Shown here: positions 15,830-25,525 of the stretch, one piece after another
How the letters are laid out: every line of letters starts with the position of its first letter
Position numbering within the stretch: position 1 is the stretch's first letter
From: Halorhabdus amylolytica
GTDB taxonomy: Archaea > Halobacteriota > Halobacteria > Halobacteriales > Haloarculaceae
NCBI RefSeq assembly: GCF_004944975.1
Contig: NZ_SPQG01000002.1
Span: forward strand, 370,409-434,408
Reading direction: 5' to 3'
Length of the DNA: 64,000 nucleotides
Translations under genes and position numbers: made by a program
The notes under the pieces: generated by a model
Database searches by the model: none
Seen by the model: the letters and a program-made list of their open reading frames with translations, nothing else
What the model was told of the DNA's origin: nothing

Positions 15830-17203
15830 TCACCGCCGTCGTCGCTCCCACCGCGGCCCTGCCCGCTCCAGAAGCACGATGCCGGCGAGCGCGGCGATCG
15901 TGGCAATCCCGACCGCGAGAACGGGTGCGATCGTGGTGTATCGCCCCGCCACGAGCGCGAGAACGACCAGGGGCACTGCCACGAGTGTGATCGCCGCCCC
16001 GAAGACGGCAAAGCGGGCCACGTCGAACAGCAGCGCGGTCGGCGAGAGGCCGGCCACCGTCGCCGAGATGCCGAAGACGTAGATCGCGACTGCCGGGAAG
16101 ATCGCGACGCCGATCAGCAACGAAGCCGGCGAAAACCAGACGGCAGCGACCGCGAGAACGAGGAGGCCGCCAGGGATCGCGAGCGCGAGAAAGGCGAGCA
16201 ACTTTCCGCGGAACAGTCGGCGCGGGGCGAGTGGGTATCGATCGAACTCCGCCGGATCGTCGAACTGCGTCACCCAGGCGTAAGTCGTGAACGTCCCGAG
16301 TCCGAGGAGTGTCCCGAACGCGATCCCGGCCGCGAGTTCCAGGCCCGCAGCGTCGGCGACTGCCACGAGCAGCCACCCCGTGATCGCGCCGAACAGCGAC
16401 AGCGAGAAAAGCACCTTCCAGACTGACCCGCTCGACCGTGCCACCTCCCGCAGTGTCCGCCCGGCGACGCCGAAGCCGACCGGCAGCGGCGGCACGCGAG
16501 AGGCTCCCTCCTCCGTCTCGATCGGCTCGAAGAGGACCAGTGCGATCGCCCCGCTGACGACGATCGGGCCGGCGACTCTCAGCACGCTCACGATGGACGG
16601 ATCCCCGTAGAGGCCCGCCGGCGTGAACGCGATCGGATCGACGTTTCCGGCGACGACGAGCGCGGCGAGCGCGGCCACGATGGCCGGGAGAGCGATCGCG
16701 GATCGCGTGGCGACCGCGATCATGGCCAGACTCACGGTCACGCCCATCGCGAACGCGAAGACGAGCGTCACCCATAACAGACCAACATCGAGGAGGCTTT
16801 CCCCCCGAAAGAGCGCCCGGGCGGCGTCGGCCAGCGCCAGCGGCCCGAGGATCAGTCCGGCGTAGTACAGCAGGTCTTTGAGGAGGAACGTTGCGAGCAC
16901 CCGCCGCCAGGAGACAGGCAACGATCGGGAACTTCCGACGAGCAGCGACACGTCCCCAAGTACGTTTCGCATCGCGTCACGGCCGACCAGTCCGATCGTG
17001 CCGACTTGCAGGCCCAGAAACGCGACGACGGCATGCAACCCGCCGACGACAGTCCCGCGAGCGACGCCAAGTTCGGCGAGCAGTGTCAGGCCAGCGGCCC
17101 CGATGGCGAAGACGACCGCCGGGAAGGCCGCGAACCGTCGCCCGCCGAACAACTGGGCGTGCAGCCGCCACTCCTCACGGAGCATCGCGCCGAGCAGGTT
17201 CAC
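15830..17203 (-). CDS. ABC-2 type transporter permease (457 aa)
   Basis: A large integral membrane protein with about twelve hydrophobic segments, starting MNLLGAMLREEWRLHAQLFG. This N-terminal amphipathic stretch before the first helix is common in ABC-2 exporters. It has the motif FDDPAEFDRYPLAPRRLFRGKLL, which resembles the coupling loop of permeases that work with NatA-like ATPases. Its ATG (17201-17203) overlaps the stop of the upstream ATPase gene by four bases. Together they form an ATP-driven exporter, substrate unknown. A few residues at the far end are basic (ERRRR). Confidence 0.8.
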   Translation of the reverse strand: MNLLGAMLREEWRLHAQLFGGRRFAAFPAVVFAIGAAGLTLLAELGVARGTVVGGLHAVVAFLGLQVGTIGLVGRDAMRNVLGDVSLLVGSSRSLPVSWRRVLATFLLKDLLYYAGLILGPLALADAARALFRGESLLDVGLLWVTLVFAFAMGVTVSLAMIAVATRSAIALPAIVAALAALVVAGNVDPIAFTPAGLYGDPSIVSVLRVAGPIVVSGAIALVLFEPIETEEGASRVPPLPVGFGVAGRTLREVARSSGSVWKVLFSLSLFGAITGWLLVAVADAAGLELAAGIAFGTLLGLGTFTTYAWVTQFDDPAEFDRYPLAPRRLFRGKLLAFLALAIPGGLLVLAVAAVWFSPASLLIGVAIFPAVAIYVFGISATVAGLSPTALLFDVARFAVFGAAITLVAVPLVVLALVAGRYTTIAPVLAVGIATIAALAGIVLLERAGPRWERRRR

Positions 17204-18000
17204 GGATCAGGTGCCCCCTCGCCGGCATCGGTCGTCTCGCTGACCCCTGTCTGGAGTGAGTCGGATCGCCGGTCCGTGGTCGCGACGTCACCGCCCTCGA
17301 CAGTCTCCATGAAGTACGACAGCAGATCGTCGGCCCCGAACCCGTCCGTCTCCCGGGTCCCTCGCAAGTGCCCGCCGTCGAGGATCCCGACACGATCACA
17401 GAGGTCGGCGGCCACGTCGACGAAGTGCGTCGAGAGGAACAGCGTGTTCCCGGCGTCGCAGTACGCTCGAAGTTCCTGTTTGACCCGTTCCTGAAGGATG
17501 GGGTCGAGGTTCACCAGCGGTTCGTCGATGAACACGAGGTCGGGATCGTGGACGAACGCCTGTCCGAGCATCACGCGCTGGCGTTGCCCCTCCGAGAGGT
17601 CCGCGCTGACGGTGTCCAGCGTCTCGGCGAACTCCAGGCGATCGGCCCACCGTTCGATCCGCTCGTCGACGTCGTCGAGTTCCCGCACTTCGCCGACGAA
17701 TCGGAGGTACTCACGCGGCGTGAGGAAACTCGGAGGGTCCTCCCGTTCCGGCAGGATACCCACCGCTGAACGTACTTCGCGTGGGTTCGCGACGGGATCG
17801 ATGTCGAGGACGCTGGCGGTGCCGGCGTCGGGCCGGCGCTGACCCGTCAAGACCGAGATGGTCGTGGTCTTGCCCGACCCGTTCGGTCCGAGCAGCCCGA
17901 AGAGGGTACCCGATTCGACGGAAAGCGAAAGGTCCGCCAGCGCGGTGAGATCGTCGTACCGTTTTGTGAGTCCGTCAGTCTCGACCGCCGGCACAGTCAC
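17200..18000 (-). CDS. ABC transporter ATP-binding protein, NatA-like (266 aa)
   Basis: An ATPase of the drug/Na+ exporter type. It has Walker A LLGPNGSGKTTT, Q-loop region VGILPEREDPPSFLTPREYL, signature DLSEGQRQRVML, Walker B LVFIDEP and switch histidine in LFLSTHFVDV. The C-terminal 40 residues are acidic and disordered (VEGGDVATTDRRSDS). The start at 18000 (MTVPAVETDGLTKRY) gives the standard N-terminal strand. It overlaps the permease gene by 4 bp and is divergent from the K+ channel gene (163 bp between). Confidence 0.95.
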   Translation of the reverse strand: MTVPAVETDGLTKRYDDLTALADLSLSVESGTLFGLLGPNGSGKTTTISVLTGQRRPDAGTASVLDIDPVANPREVRSAVGILPEREDPPSFLTPREYLRFVGEVRELDDVDERIERWADRLEFAETLDTVSADLSEGQRQRVMLGQAFVHDPDLVFIDEPLVNLDPILQERVKQELRAYCDAGNTLFLSTHFVDVAADLCDRVGILDGGHLRGTRETDGFGADDLLSYFMETVEGGDVATTDRRSDSLQTGVSETTDAGEGAPDP

Positions 18001-18163
18001 CGTGCCCCCTGTGACGCGTTCCAGGTGCAGTCACTCGCGGTAGCGATCCGGTCCCCGGCGACAGGTTCGCGCATACCGACCGTGGGACTGCGAACTCCCT
18101 TAGCTGTTTGGCCGAGAAGGGTAGAACCGAACCGTTTTCCCACTCCCCGGTGCAGATACGGAT

Positions 18164-19792
18164 ATGAGTCGTCGACGGCGTGCATACTATTATCTCGCAG
18201 CCTTTGCCGCCGTGACGATCCTCTACACGATGGCCTACGCGGTCGGGATGGCGATATTCGAGGACGCCTCCCGAACGGTAACTGAATCCCTGTTGGTCGT
18301 AGTCCAGTCGTTCACGACGACGGGATACGGCGAGGACGCCGCCGCATGGACGACCCCACAGATGCGGCTGTTGGCGATCGGGATGCAGGCGACTGGCGTC
18401 TTCTTCGTGTTCATGGCCCTCCCGCTGTTTGTTGCGCCCTGGATCGAGGATCGGCTGACCACGACCGTTCCTTCCTCGATCGAGGATGCCGACGATCACG
18501 TCGTCATCTGTGGGTACACCCCTCGGACGGAGATGCTGATCGACGAGTTACGGATGCTCGAAGAATCCTACGTCGTGATCGAACCGGACAGGGACGCGGC
18601 AACCGACTACTACGAGGATGGCGTAGCAGTCGTCCACGGCGACCCGGAATCGACCGAGATGCTTTCCGATGCCGGGATCGAGAACGCGCGGGCGCTCGTC
18701 GCCGACGTCGACGACGAGGGCAACGCCTCCATCGCGCTCGCGGTCGAACAGCTCGCCCCCGAAGTCGACGTATTCACGTTCGTCGAGGATGCGACACTCG
18801 CCGATTACCACCGATACGCGGGGGCCGATCAGGTCTTCACGCCACGGCACCTGATCGGCGAGAGTCTGGCTCAGAAAGCGACGACGACTGTCACCGAGGA
18901 CGTCTCTGACGCCGTCGAGATCGGCGACGAACTGGAGATCGTCGAGATTCCGATCGAAGCTGGCAGTGACCTCGTCGGGACGACTATCGGCGAGAGCAAT
19001 ATTCGCGAGCGGACGGGTGCGAACGTCATCGGCGCGTGGTTCCGTGGCACGTTCGTGAGTTCGCCCTCGCCCGACGATCGCATCGACGCCCGGACTGTTC
19101 TGCTGGTGGCCGGTCGCGAGTCTCAGCTCCAGCGCTTCCAGGAACTCGCCAGAGCGGAGGCCCGCCGGCAGCGTCGCGGTCCAGTCCTCGTCTGTGGCTA
19201 CGGTGAAGTTGGTTCGACGGTCAAACAGCGGGTCGTCCAAGCCGGACTGTCGGTGACCGTCGTCGACCTCGTCGAGAAGCCGGGCGTCGACATCGTCGGC
19301 GATGCGACCGATCCCGAGACGTTACAGCAGGCGAACATCGACGAGGCGAGTTCAGTCGTCCTGGCGCTGCCCGACGACACCACGGCGGTGTTCGCCTCGC
19401 TGGTCGTCCGCCATCTCCAGCCAGACGTCGAGGTAATTGTCCGGGCCAACGAGACCGGAAACGTCCAGAAACTCTACCGCGCCGGTGCCGATTACGTCCT
19501 CGCGCTGGCGACCGTCAGCGGCCGGATGCTCGCCTCGACGATCTTCGGAGAGGACGTCATCACGTTCGATCAAGGTGTCGAAGTGGTCCGGCTGCCGGTC
19601 GGGACTCTCGCCGGCCAGTCGCTCGCGGCGGCAGACGTCAGGGCAAAGACCGGCTGTACGGTGATCGCGATCCAGCGCAACGGCGAGTTGATCGCCGACT
19701 TCGATCCGACCTTTACCTTCCGGGACGAAGACGAAGTGATCGTGACCGGTCCGGACGAACGCGTCAACGCGTTCAGCGCAGTATTCCAGTGA
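18164..19792 (+). CDS. TrkA-gated potassium channel (pore plus two RCK domains, 542 aa)
   Basis: A potassium channel of the two-helix type. TM1 (about 8-30) leads to the pore with selectivity filter TTTGYGED, then TM2 (about 68-90). Two RCK units follow: the first Rossmann fold has HVVICGYTPRTEMLIDEL (normally GxGxxG, here GYTPRT), and the second has PVLVCGYGEVGSTVKQ. Each is followed by a TrkA-C domain (LEIVEIPIEAGSDLVGTTI and VEVVRLPVGTLAGQSLA). Having both RCKs in one chain, as in MthK-like dimers joined end to end, would give a full gating ring from four subunits. The altered first nucleotide loop may make that site regulatory only. Confidence 0.93.
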   Translation: MSRRRRAYYYLAAFAAVTILYTMAYAVGMAIFEDASRTVTESLLVVVQSFTTTGYGEDAAAWTTPQMRLLAIGMQATGVFFVFMALPLFVAPWIEDRLTTTVPSSIEDADDHVVICGYTPRTEMLIDELRMLEESYVVIEPDRDAATDYYEDGVAVVHGDPESTEMLSDAGIENARALVADVDDEGNASIALAVEQLAPEVDVFTFVEDATLADYHRYAGADQVFTPRHLIGESLAQKATTTVTEDVSDAVEIGDELEIVEIPIEAGSDLVGTTIGESNIRERTGANVIGAWFRGTFVSSPSPDDRIDARTVLLVAGRESQLQRFQELARAEARRQRRGPVLVCGYGEVGSTVKQRVVQAGLSVTVVDLVEKPGVDIVGDATDPETLQQANIDEASSVVLALPDDTTAVFASLVVRHLQPDVEVIVRANETGNVQKLYRAGADYVLALATVSGRMLASTIFGEDVITFDQGVEVVRLPVGTLAGQSLAAADVRAKTGCTVIAIQRNGELIADFDPTFTFRDEDEVIVTGPDERVNAFSAVFQ

Positions 19793-19798
19793 GGCCGG

Positions 19799-21274
19799 TC
19801 AGGTGGTCACACTGCGTTCCGTTCCCGCCGAATTTCGCTGTCCGATCGCTTCCTGGAGGCGGTCTGCGACGATTTCCCGTAGCCAATCCGCCTGGTCGGC
19901 GTCGATGTCTGCCGCGACGGCGTCGTCACCCATCAGACTGCTCGAACCTGCCGTGTCGATGACGACCGAAGCCAGCCGACGACGACGTTGGAATATCGTC
20001 CGGGAGGAGAAGACGGTCTGGACGCGGTAGGTGGGAACGATCGTGATTCGGCGCGACCAGAAGCCGTTTCGCGTGATGACGTAGTCCTCACCGAGGAAGT
20101 ATCCCCGATTTCGCCACTTGAGGTGGGCTGCGATCGGTACGATCAGCAGGATCAGCGCCGTCAGGTACCACGGTCCCGAGACGTCCGGGACGAGCGTCAT
20201 CGCGTAGGCGCCGGCGATCACCACCAGGGCGACCAGCAGGTACCTGACGGCATAGCGTTCTCTCGCCCGCTTTGGCGGGCGTTCGAAGGTCACGTCGCCG
20301 AACGGTTCGATCGACCTGGCGAGTGCGGTCACACGGTCGCGTTCGGCGATCGGGATAGCCGACTGTGAGCGCGCCCCGGATCCCTGCCCGGGCGAGTATC
20401 CCGCTGTCTCGATCGACAGGCTGGCGTATCCCAACCAGCGGGCCAGCACGTTCTCCCGGATCGAGACGGTCTGGACCTTCTCGACGGGGATCGACCCGCT
20501 ATACCGCTGGAGGAGTCCGCGCTCGTAGCGGTACTCCTCTCCCAGGGCGTGCAACTGGAAGTCGTAGTATTGCAGCATGGAGATGGCGCCGCTGACGAGT
20601 GCCAGGACGACGATCGTTCCCAGGCCCACGAGCGGGCCGATCAGGAACAGTTGATCGACTTCCGGGAGAACGTTGGCGACGGCCGCCGGGCCGAACACCG
20701 ACAGTGCGACCAACACGAGCGGCACGAGTCGCAGATCCATCGAGACAATCCCGAGGATGCCCAACTCCCGGGGCGTGATGGCGAAGAGTGTCGTCGATTC
20801 CTGTTCGTCAGTGGTCTCCTGATCGCGTTCCTCCGCGCGCTTCCGTCGGCCGATCTCACCCTGGAGGCGCTCGGCCTCCTTCCGGGAGACGTATTCGAGT
20901 TTGGCCTCCGTCTGGCCGCCGCCGGCGGTCTCTAATCTGACTTCGGCGATGCCGAGCAGTCGCTGGATCACGTTCTGTCGGACATCGACGTTCTGGATGC
21001 GGTAGTAGGGGATCTCCCGATCACGACGCGAGAAGACCCCTGACTGGATGTCGAACGTATCGTCGGTGAGTTCGTAGCTGAACCGCCGATGGTAGGCGAC
21101 GTTCCAGCCGGCGACGAGAGCAACGCCGAAGAGGGCGATCCCGGCGAAGATGGCGATCCCCCCGAGGAAGTCGCCGCCGCTGGCGCCGGCGATCGCGCCG
21201 AAGACGATCGCCCCCGCGATCTGGGTGGTGTTCTCCGCGATCCGGTAGGGGATCGAGAGTGGATCGAGTCGCAT
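19799..21274 (-). CDS. Bacterial-type PH domain membrane protein (YdbT-like, three PH repeats)
   Basis: A 491-residue membrane protein with three bPH2 domains separated by helix pairs. The first has FSYELTDDTFDIQSGVFSRR and RIQNVDVRQNVIQRLLG. The second has YRYERGLLQRYSGSIPVEKV and SIRENVLARWLGYASL. The third has YVITRNGFWSRRITIVPTYR and TIFQRRRRLASVVIDTAG. This is the arrangement of Bacillus YdbT. The start at 21274 (MRLDPLSIPYRIAENTTQ) is 2 bp after the stop of the partner gene. Function is not established in the family; a role in envelope or secretion stress has been proposed for bacterial relatives. Confidence 0.9.
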   Translation of the reverse strand: MRLDPLSIPYRIAENTTQIAGAIVFGAIAGASGGDFLGGIAIFAGIALFGVALVAGWNVAYHRRFSYELTDDTFDIQSGVFSRRDREIPYYRIQNVDVRQNVIQRLLGIAEVRLETAGGGQTEAKLEYVSRKEAERLQGEIGRRKRAEERDQETTDEQESTTLFAITPRELGILGIVSMDLRLVPLVLVALSVFGPAAVANVLPEVDQLFLIGPLVGLGTIVVLALVSGAISMLQYYDFQLHALGEEYRYERGLLQRYSGSIPVEKVQTVSIRENVLARWLGYASLSIETAGYSPGQGSGARSQSAIPIAERDRVTALARSIEPFGDVTFERPPKRARERYAVRYLLVALVVIAGAYAMTLVPDVSGPWYLTALILLIVPIAAHLKWRNRGYFLGEDYVITRNGFWSRRITIVPTYRVQTVFSSRTIFQRRRRLASVVIDTAGSSSLMGDDAVAADIDADQADWLREIVADRLQEAIGQRNSAGTERSVTT

Positions 21275-21276
21275 GG

Positions 21277-21921
21277 TCAGACGGCGTCGTCTCCGGTCGA
21301 TTCCTTCGCGAGCAGCTTCAGCCGCTCCTGGAGATCCTCGGCGTCCTCGGGTGTCAACCCGGGGATCGTCACGTCCGCCCCTCGGGACCCGGCTGTGTAG
21401 ACCACCAGCGACGAGAGGCCGAGGAGTCTGTCGATCGGGCCACGACTCGTGTCGATGTGCTGGACGCGGACGAACGGAACGACCGTTTTGACGTGGGTAA
21501 TCACGCCACGTTCGAGAGAGAGGGCGTCCTTGCGCACCTCGTACTGCCAGGAGCGATACAGCAACAGGACGTGTCCGACGCCCAGAATCGCGACGAGTGC
21601 GACCGCGCCGACACCCGGCAGCGGTCCCCATTCGAGGACGATCACGCTGATCGCTCCGACGACGATCCCGGCGACGGCCGCCACGAACAGCGCGCCGAGA
21701 CCCCACTTCCAGCGGATCGACCCTTCTATCCTGCGGGATCCAGTCAGGAGTTCTTCCTTCGGTATGTTCCGTTCGCCGTCCGATAGCCCGCCCCTTTCTC
21801 CGTTCTCGTCTGTCTCCGTCATCACTTCCTCTCTGACTTCCGTCGACCCCTCGTCCACATCGCCACCCGTTTTACGCGTCTCGGACGCACGCTCACCGGG
21901 CGGCCGATCGTCTTCGGTCAT
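21277..21921 (-). CDS. PH domain membrane protein (YdbS-like, 214 aa)
   Basis: Partner of the YdbT-like gene. A hydrophilic N-terminus of about 75 residues (MTEDDRPPGERASETRKTGG and onward) is followed by two helices (about 88-125) and one bPH2 domain (YEVRKDALSLERGVITHV, then VQHIDTSRGPIDRLLGLSSL). The C-terminus, PGLTPEDAEDLQERLKLLAK, is the usual end of this family. YdbS/YdbT pairs always occur together. The long polar N-terminus is unusual; an internal ATG at the codon for MTETDENGE gives an alternative start 40 or so residues later. Confidence 0.87.
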   Translation of the reverse strand: MTEDDRPPGERASETRKTGGDVDEGSTEVREEVMTETDENGERGGLSDGERNIPKEELLTGSRRIEGSIRWKWGLGALFVAAVAGIVVGAISVIVLEWGPLPGVGAVALVAILGVGHVLLLYRSWQYEVRKDALSLERGVITHVKTVVPFVRVQHIDTSRGPIDRLLGLSSLVVYTAGSRGADVTIPGLTPEDAEDLQERLKLLAKESTGDDAV

Positions 21922-22023
21922 GCTCACACGTTCCGATTTCGAGTGGCTTAACGGTGCTGCCGGACTGCGGACCGCGAAGTCGCCGTATCGTTTTTGTCGG
22001 GGCGGCCGTGGGTGCAATCAGCG

Positions 22024-22216
22024 ATGAAGTTCAGTGTCTCCAGGGCGACATCGTCGCACAGACCGCCGACGTTATAGTCAATGGCGCCGATACGCCCCTT
22101 CGGACGAGAGCTGACGTGTCGGTGCGCTATGCCGGGACGGTGGCGATGAGAGAAACGAGGTTCCCGTCGAGAAAGGACCAGCCGTCAAGCGGTACGCCCT
22201 CCTCGACGATCCCGCT
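22024..22216 (+). pseudogene. Decayed macrodomain (ADP-ribose-binding) gene fragment
   Basis: Starting at ATG 22024, the words MKFSV, then (one base shifted) LQGDIVAQTADVIVNGADT, are the unmistakable beginning of a macrodomain (xGDI, VNxA). In a third frame GDERNEVPVEKGPAVKRYA (22142-22198) matches the next part of the haloarchaeal macrodomain pattern. At least two frameshifts separate the pieces, and the remaining two thirds of the domain are missing. The remnant runs into the 3' end of the mannosidase gene. A once functional O-acetyl-ADP-ribose deacetylase-like gene is the likely parent. Confidence 0.75.
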
Positions 22217-25200
22217 AGACTTCCTCCAGATCGACCTTGATACTTCGAAGTTCGAACGCGTCTAGACTCAGATCGATCGAATCGTCCGTCACGTCGAGCG
22301 ATTCGCGTGTGTCTTCGACGATGGAGACTGATTCGGCATCGGTGATGGACACGTCGAACGATAGCGTCGCGTCAGTTCGCCTCCCGTATGCCTCGTACAG
22401 TCGGACCACCAGTGCATCCCGGTCGTCTTCGGCACGTTTGACAGACTCGACGACGACCCCGGACGTATCCAGGGACGCGAGTGAAGCGTCGATCGAGTTC
22501 CGGACCGGAACGGTGTCGGGCAACGCGTTCAGTTCGTATCCGGCTTCGACCACATCGCCGCCGATCGGACCGTCTGCGTGTGGGTAGACGGCATAGGTAA
22601 ACTCGTGTTCGTGACGATCCGCTTGCGGATCGGGTGACGCCGGTGCGCGCAACAGCGAGAGGCCGATGTCGGTCCCGTCGACGTCGACGCCGTACTTGCA
22701 GTCGTTCAGGACCGCGACGCCGTATCCTTCTTCGGAGACATCGACCCACTGTTGATGGGGGACTTCGAACCGAGCACTGTCCCAGGAAGTGTTCTCGTGG
22801 GTCGCCCGTTCGACGTGCCCGAACTGCACGTCGAACGTCGCCTCGCGGGCCCGGACGTCGACGGGGAACCGGGTTTTCAACAACTGTTCGTCTTCGTGCC
22901 AGTCGACGACGGTTCGATGGTCGATGCGGGCCGACCCACGCGTCAACGAGACGTCCTGGACGAGCGTCGAGTCGCCGAACTCGAACCGTTGTCGGACGGT
23001 AGCCCGCAACGGTCCGGATTCGAGGACCGAAACGTCGTCCGGTGGGGGGAGTTGTTCGGAAACCGCAGCAAAATCCCCCTCCACGTCCCAGGCATCGAAG
23101 TCATCCGGCTGGTCACGATACCTGACGAGTCTGTTGGCGGTCCCTTCGAAGGGCTCGCGGTCCGCCCGGAGGTCCGTCACTGTGTACGTGCCGTCGTCGT
23201 CGAACTCGACCCTGAGTCGGTCGTTCTCCAGATGGGACGACGAAGCTGTGAGTGAGGAGTCCACTGTCCGGGCTTTTCCCTCTTCGACGGTGAACGTCTT
23301 TGCGCCGAGTGGCGGGAGATCGGTCGCCTCGAACAGGAACGCTCGATCCTCGCTTCGACCATCGAGTTGTGTCGGAACGGGAGTTCCACTCGCGTCTACA
23401 ATCCGCGGTGGGCGATCCTTCTCGACGGACAGCGTCTCGGCATCGACATCGACGATCGGGCTATATGACCACGACAGTGGGTTCGAAACTGCGACCGTCC
23501 TCGCGGTTTTCGGCTCGCCCCCGAGCGCCCTGAGTGCCCGGTCACGCTCGGTTTCGGCGGTCTCGAAGACGGTTTCGTAGTCTCGATCGGCGTCCGCGTA
23601 CACCTCGGTGACCGACGAGCCCGGCAGGATATCGTGAAACTGATTGAACAGCAATACTTTCCAGGCTGACTCCAGATCCGAGTGTGGGTATTCGAACGCG
23701 TCGACCCGTGCGTGGGCGAGCAACGAGACCAGTTCCGCGTCCCGTAAGGCGTTTTCCCCCTTGCGATTGTTGCGTTTCGTTCGTGCCTGCGTGGTCAGCG
23801 TGCCCCGGTGTTTCTCCAGATACATCTCGCCGTCCCAGGTCGGGAGCTGCTCGGTATAGTCCGCGAGACCGTCGAAGAACTCCCGCAGTGATCCGTGAGA
23901 TACGTCCGGCATCGATCCGATCTCGTCGATCACTTCTCTCCGTTCTATCATCTCACGGGTCGGCCCGCCACCGCCGTCCCCCCAGCCGTAGAGGTAGAGT
24001 CCGCGTTCGGTGACGGCGCTCTCGTCGTCGTTGGTCACCGCTTCTCGCACTTGTTCGACACTCATGTCGCCGTTGTACGTGTCGGCCGGTGGGAAGTGAG
24101 CGAGGACCGAAGAGCCGTCGAGACCGCTCCACGTGAACGACGTGTAGGGAAACTCGTTGGTTTCGTTCCAGCTCATCTTCTGAGTCAGGAAGTACGGACA
24201 GTCGGCGGCACGGGCGATCGTCGGGAGCGTCGCGGTGTACCCGAAGACGTCGGGGAGGAACGTCGTCTGTGGGTCCTCGCCGAACGCGTCCCGGAAGTGC
24301 CGCTTCCCGTAGAGGAACTGCCGAGCGAGTGCCTCCGGACCGGAGATGTTCACGTCGGCTTCCACCCACAGGGCGCCGACTGGATCCCAGCCTCCTTTCT
24401 CGATCTGCTCGGTAATCCGTTCGTAGACGGCCGGATAACGATCACGTACGAGTTCGTAGAGATGGGGCTGGGACTGTAGAAACCTGAACGACGGGTACGT
24501 ATCGAGCAATCCCAGCACGGTCGAGAAACTCCGGGCACCCTTTCGAACCGTCTCCGACCAGGGCCAGAGCCAGGCAAGGTCGATGTGAGCGTGTCCGACA
24601 GCCGTCAACTCGTGACCGGTCAGTTCGGAGGTCACGTCCGTTTTCAGTTCGTCGAGTGTTTCCAGCGCGGAGTCCGCACTGGTTCGGTAGGTCCGTTCGT
24701 CCGCGGCCTGGTAATCGAACGTGTGACTCGCGTTCTGGATCGCGCGCAGGATCTTCTCCCGGTTGATCGAATCGTCCGGCAGTTCCGCTTGCAGGTCGTT
24801 CAGAACGGCCACGTTCCGGTGGAGGTCCCGGACGCGCTCCCGTGTCGCGAGGAGTTCCGCCGTCTCCAGAACGAAACGATCCACGTCGAGTTGCCCCCAG
24901 AGAGTCGTCGTTCCGGCCTCGACCAGTACGTCGAATGACTCCCCACCACTCGCCGACTCGGTCAGGCGAATCTCGGCGTGTCCGTCGTCGAAGGCGCCAC
25001 ATGGTTCGCCGTTGCGATAACACAGACACTCGACGCGGGGCGTCCCGAGTCCCTCGTCGGGACCGTTCACTGGGGCGGCGACGAACCGCAGATCGACCGG
25101 GTGTCCCGCCATCGAATCGGGGATCGACCCTCGCAGTCGAAACCAGACGTTCTGTCCGACGGCGAGTTCGGTCGGGAGCTTGCTTACCGAGAGCGGATCG

Positions 25201-25424
25201 ATGTCGGCCTCCCGTCGATCCGCGGGTGTCGTTTCGCGGTCGCGTTCCCAGACGAACCCGACGTCACAGGGCTCGAATTCGTCGAGTTGTAACTCCTCGG
25301 GCGTCGCGAACGCTGTCGTTTCGAACCGACTGATGTCTTCGATCGCCGCCGTCTCGTACGTCGACAGTGAGTCCAGACGCCGTTCGGCGGCGTTCGCACG
25401 CCGTTCGAGAACCGTCTCGGTCAT
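22215..25424 (-). CDS. GH38-family alpha-mannosidase (1069 aa)
   Basis: A retaining alpha-mannosidase. An N-terminal beta-sandwich region (about 1-270) leads to the catalytic domain with GHAHIDLAWLWPWSET near 276-292, which gives the zinc ligands His and Asp. The nucleophile Asp is in FLPDVFGYTATLPTI near 391. NQFHDILPGSSVTEVY is the conserved loop at the end of the helical domain. The C-terminal part (about 640-1069) is the usual beta-rich domain. No signal peptide is seen, so it is probably cytoplasmic and works on imported oligosaccharides. At 1069 aa it is normal for long bacterial and archaeal GH38. It shares a 101-bp divergent promoter region with the sulfatase. Confidence 0.95.
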   Translation of the reverse strand: MTETVLERRANAAERRLDSLSTYETAAIEDISRFETTAFATPEELQLDEFEPCDVGFVWERDRETTPADRREADIDPLSVSKLPTELAVGQNVWFRLRGSIPDSMAGHPVDLRFVAAPVNGPDEGLGTPRVECLCYRNGEPCGAFDDGHAEIRLTESASGGESFDVLVEAGTTTLWGQLDVDRFVLETAELLATRERVRDLHRNVAVLNDLQAELPDDSINREKILRAIQNASHTFDYQAADERTYRTSADSALETLDELKTDVTSELTGHELTAVGHAHIDLAWLWPWSETVRKGARSFSTVLGLLDTYPSFRFLQSQPHLYELVRDRYPAVYERITEQIEKGGWDPVGALWVEADVNISGPEALARQFLYGKRHFRDAFGEDPQTTFLPDVFGYTATLPTIARAADCPYFLTQKMSWNETNEFPYTSFTWSGLDGSSVLAHFPPADTYNGDMSVEQVREAVTNDDESAVTERGLYLYGWGDGGGGPTREMIERREVIDEIGSMPDVSHGSLREFFDGLADYTEQLPTWDGEMYLEKHRGTLTTQARTKRNNRKGENALRDAELVSLLAHARVDAFEYPHSDLESAWKVLLFNQFHDILPGSSVTEVYADADRDYETVFETAETERDRALRALGGEPKTARTVAVSNPLSWSYSPIVDVDAETLSVEKDRPPRIVDASGTPVPTQLDGRSEDRAFLFEATDLPPLGAKTFTVEEGKARTVDSSLTASSSHLENDRLRVEFDDDGTYTVTDLRADREPFEGTANRLVRYRDQPDDFDAWDVEGDFAAVSEQLPPPDDVSVLESGPLRATVRQRFEFGDSTLVQDVSLTRGSARIDHRTVVDWHEDEQLLKTRFPVDVRAREATFDVQFGHVERATHENTSWDSARFEVPHQQWVDVSEEGYGVAVLNDCKYGVDVDGTDIGLSLLRAPASPDPQADRHEHEFTYAVYPHADGPIGGDVVEAGYELNALPDTVPVRNSIDASLASLDTSGVVVESVKRAEDDRDALVVRLYEAYGRRTDATLSFDVSITDAESVSIVEDTRESLDVTDDSIDLSLDAFELRSIKVDLEEV

Positions 25425-25495
25425 GGCGCCCTCTTGTATGGCACGGACATGAAGATTTGGGTCCTCCCGCTGTTGCTGTTCGTCCCGCCCACTGG

Positions 25496-25503
25496 ATTTA
25501 TAA
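25496..25503 (+). promoter_or_regulatory. TATA box of the first sulfatase gene
   Basis: ATTTATAA lies 23-30 bp before the ATG at 25526. It is in the 101-bp region between the divergent mannosidase and sulfatase genes, where the TrmB regulator of the locus could also bind. Confidence 0.55.
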
Positions 25504-25525
25504 CGTCAAACAATGATGGAAACGC

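Noticed and set aside
15798..16775. Long arginine-rich frame inside the ABC-2 permease gene on the same strand
   Set aside because: It is a shadow in another frame of the 457-residue membrane protein, with composition unlike any haloarchaeal protein.
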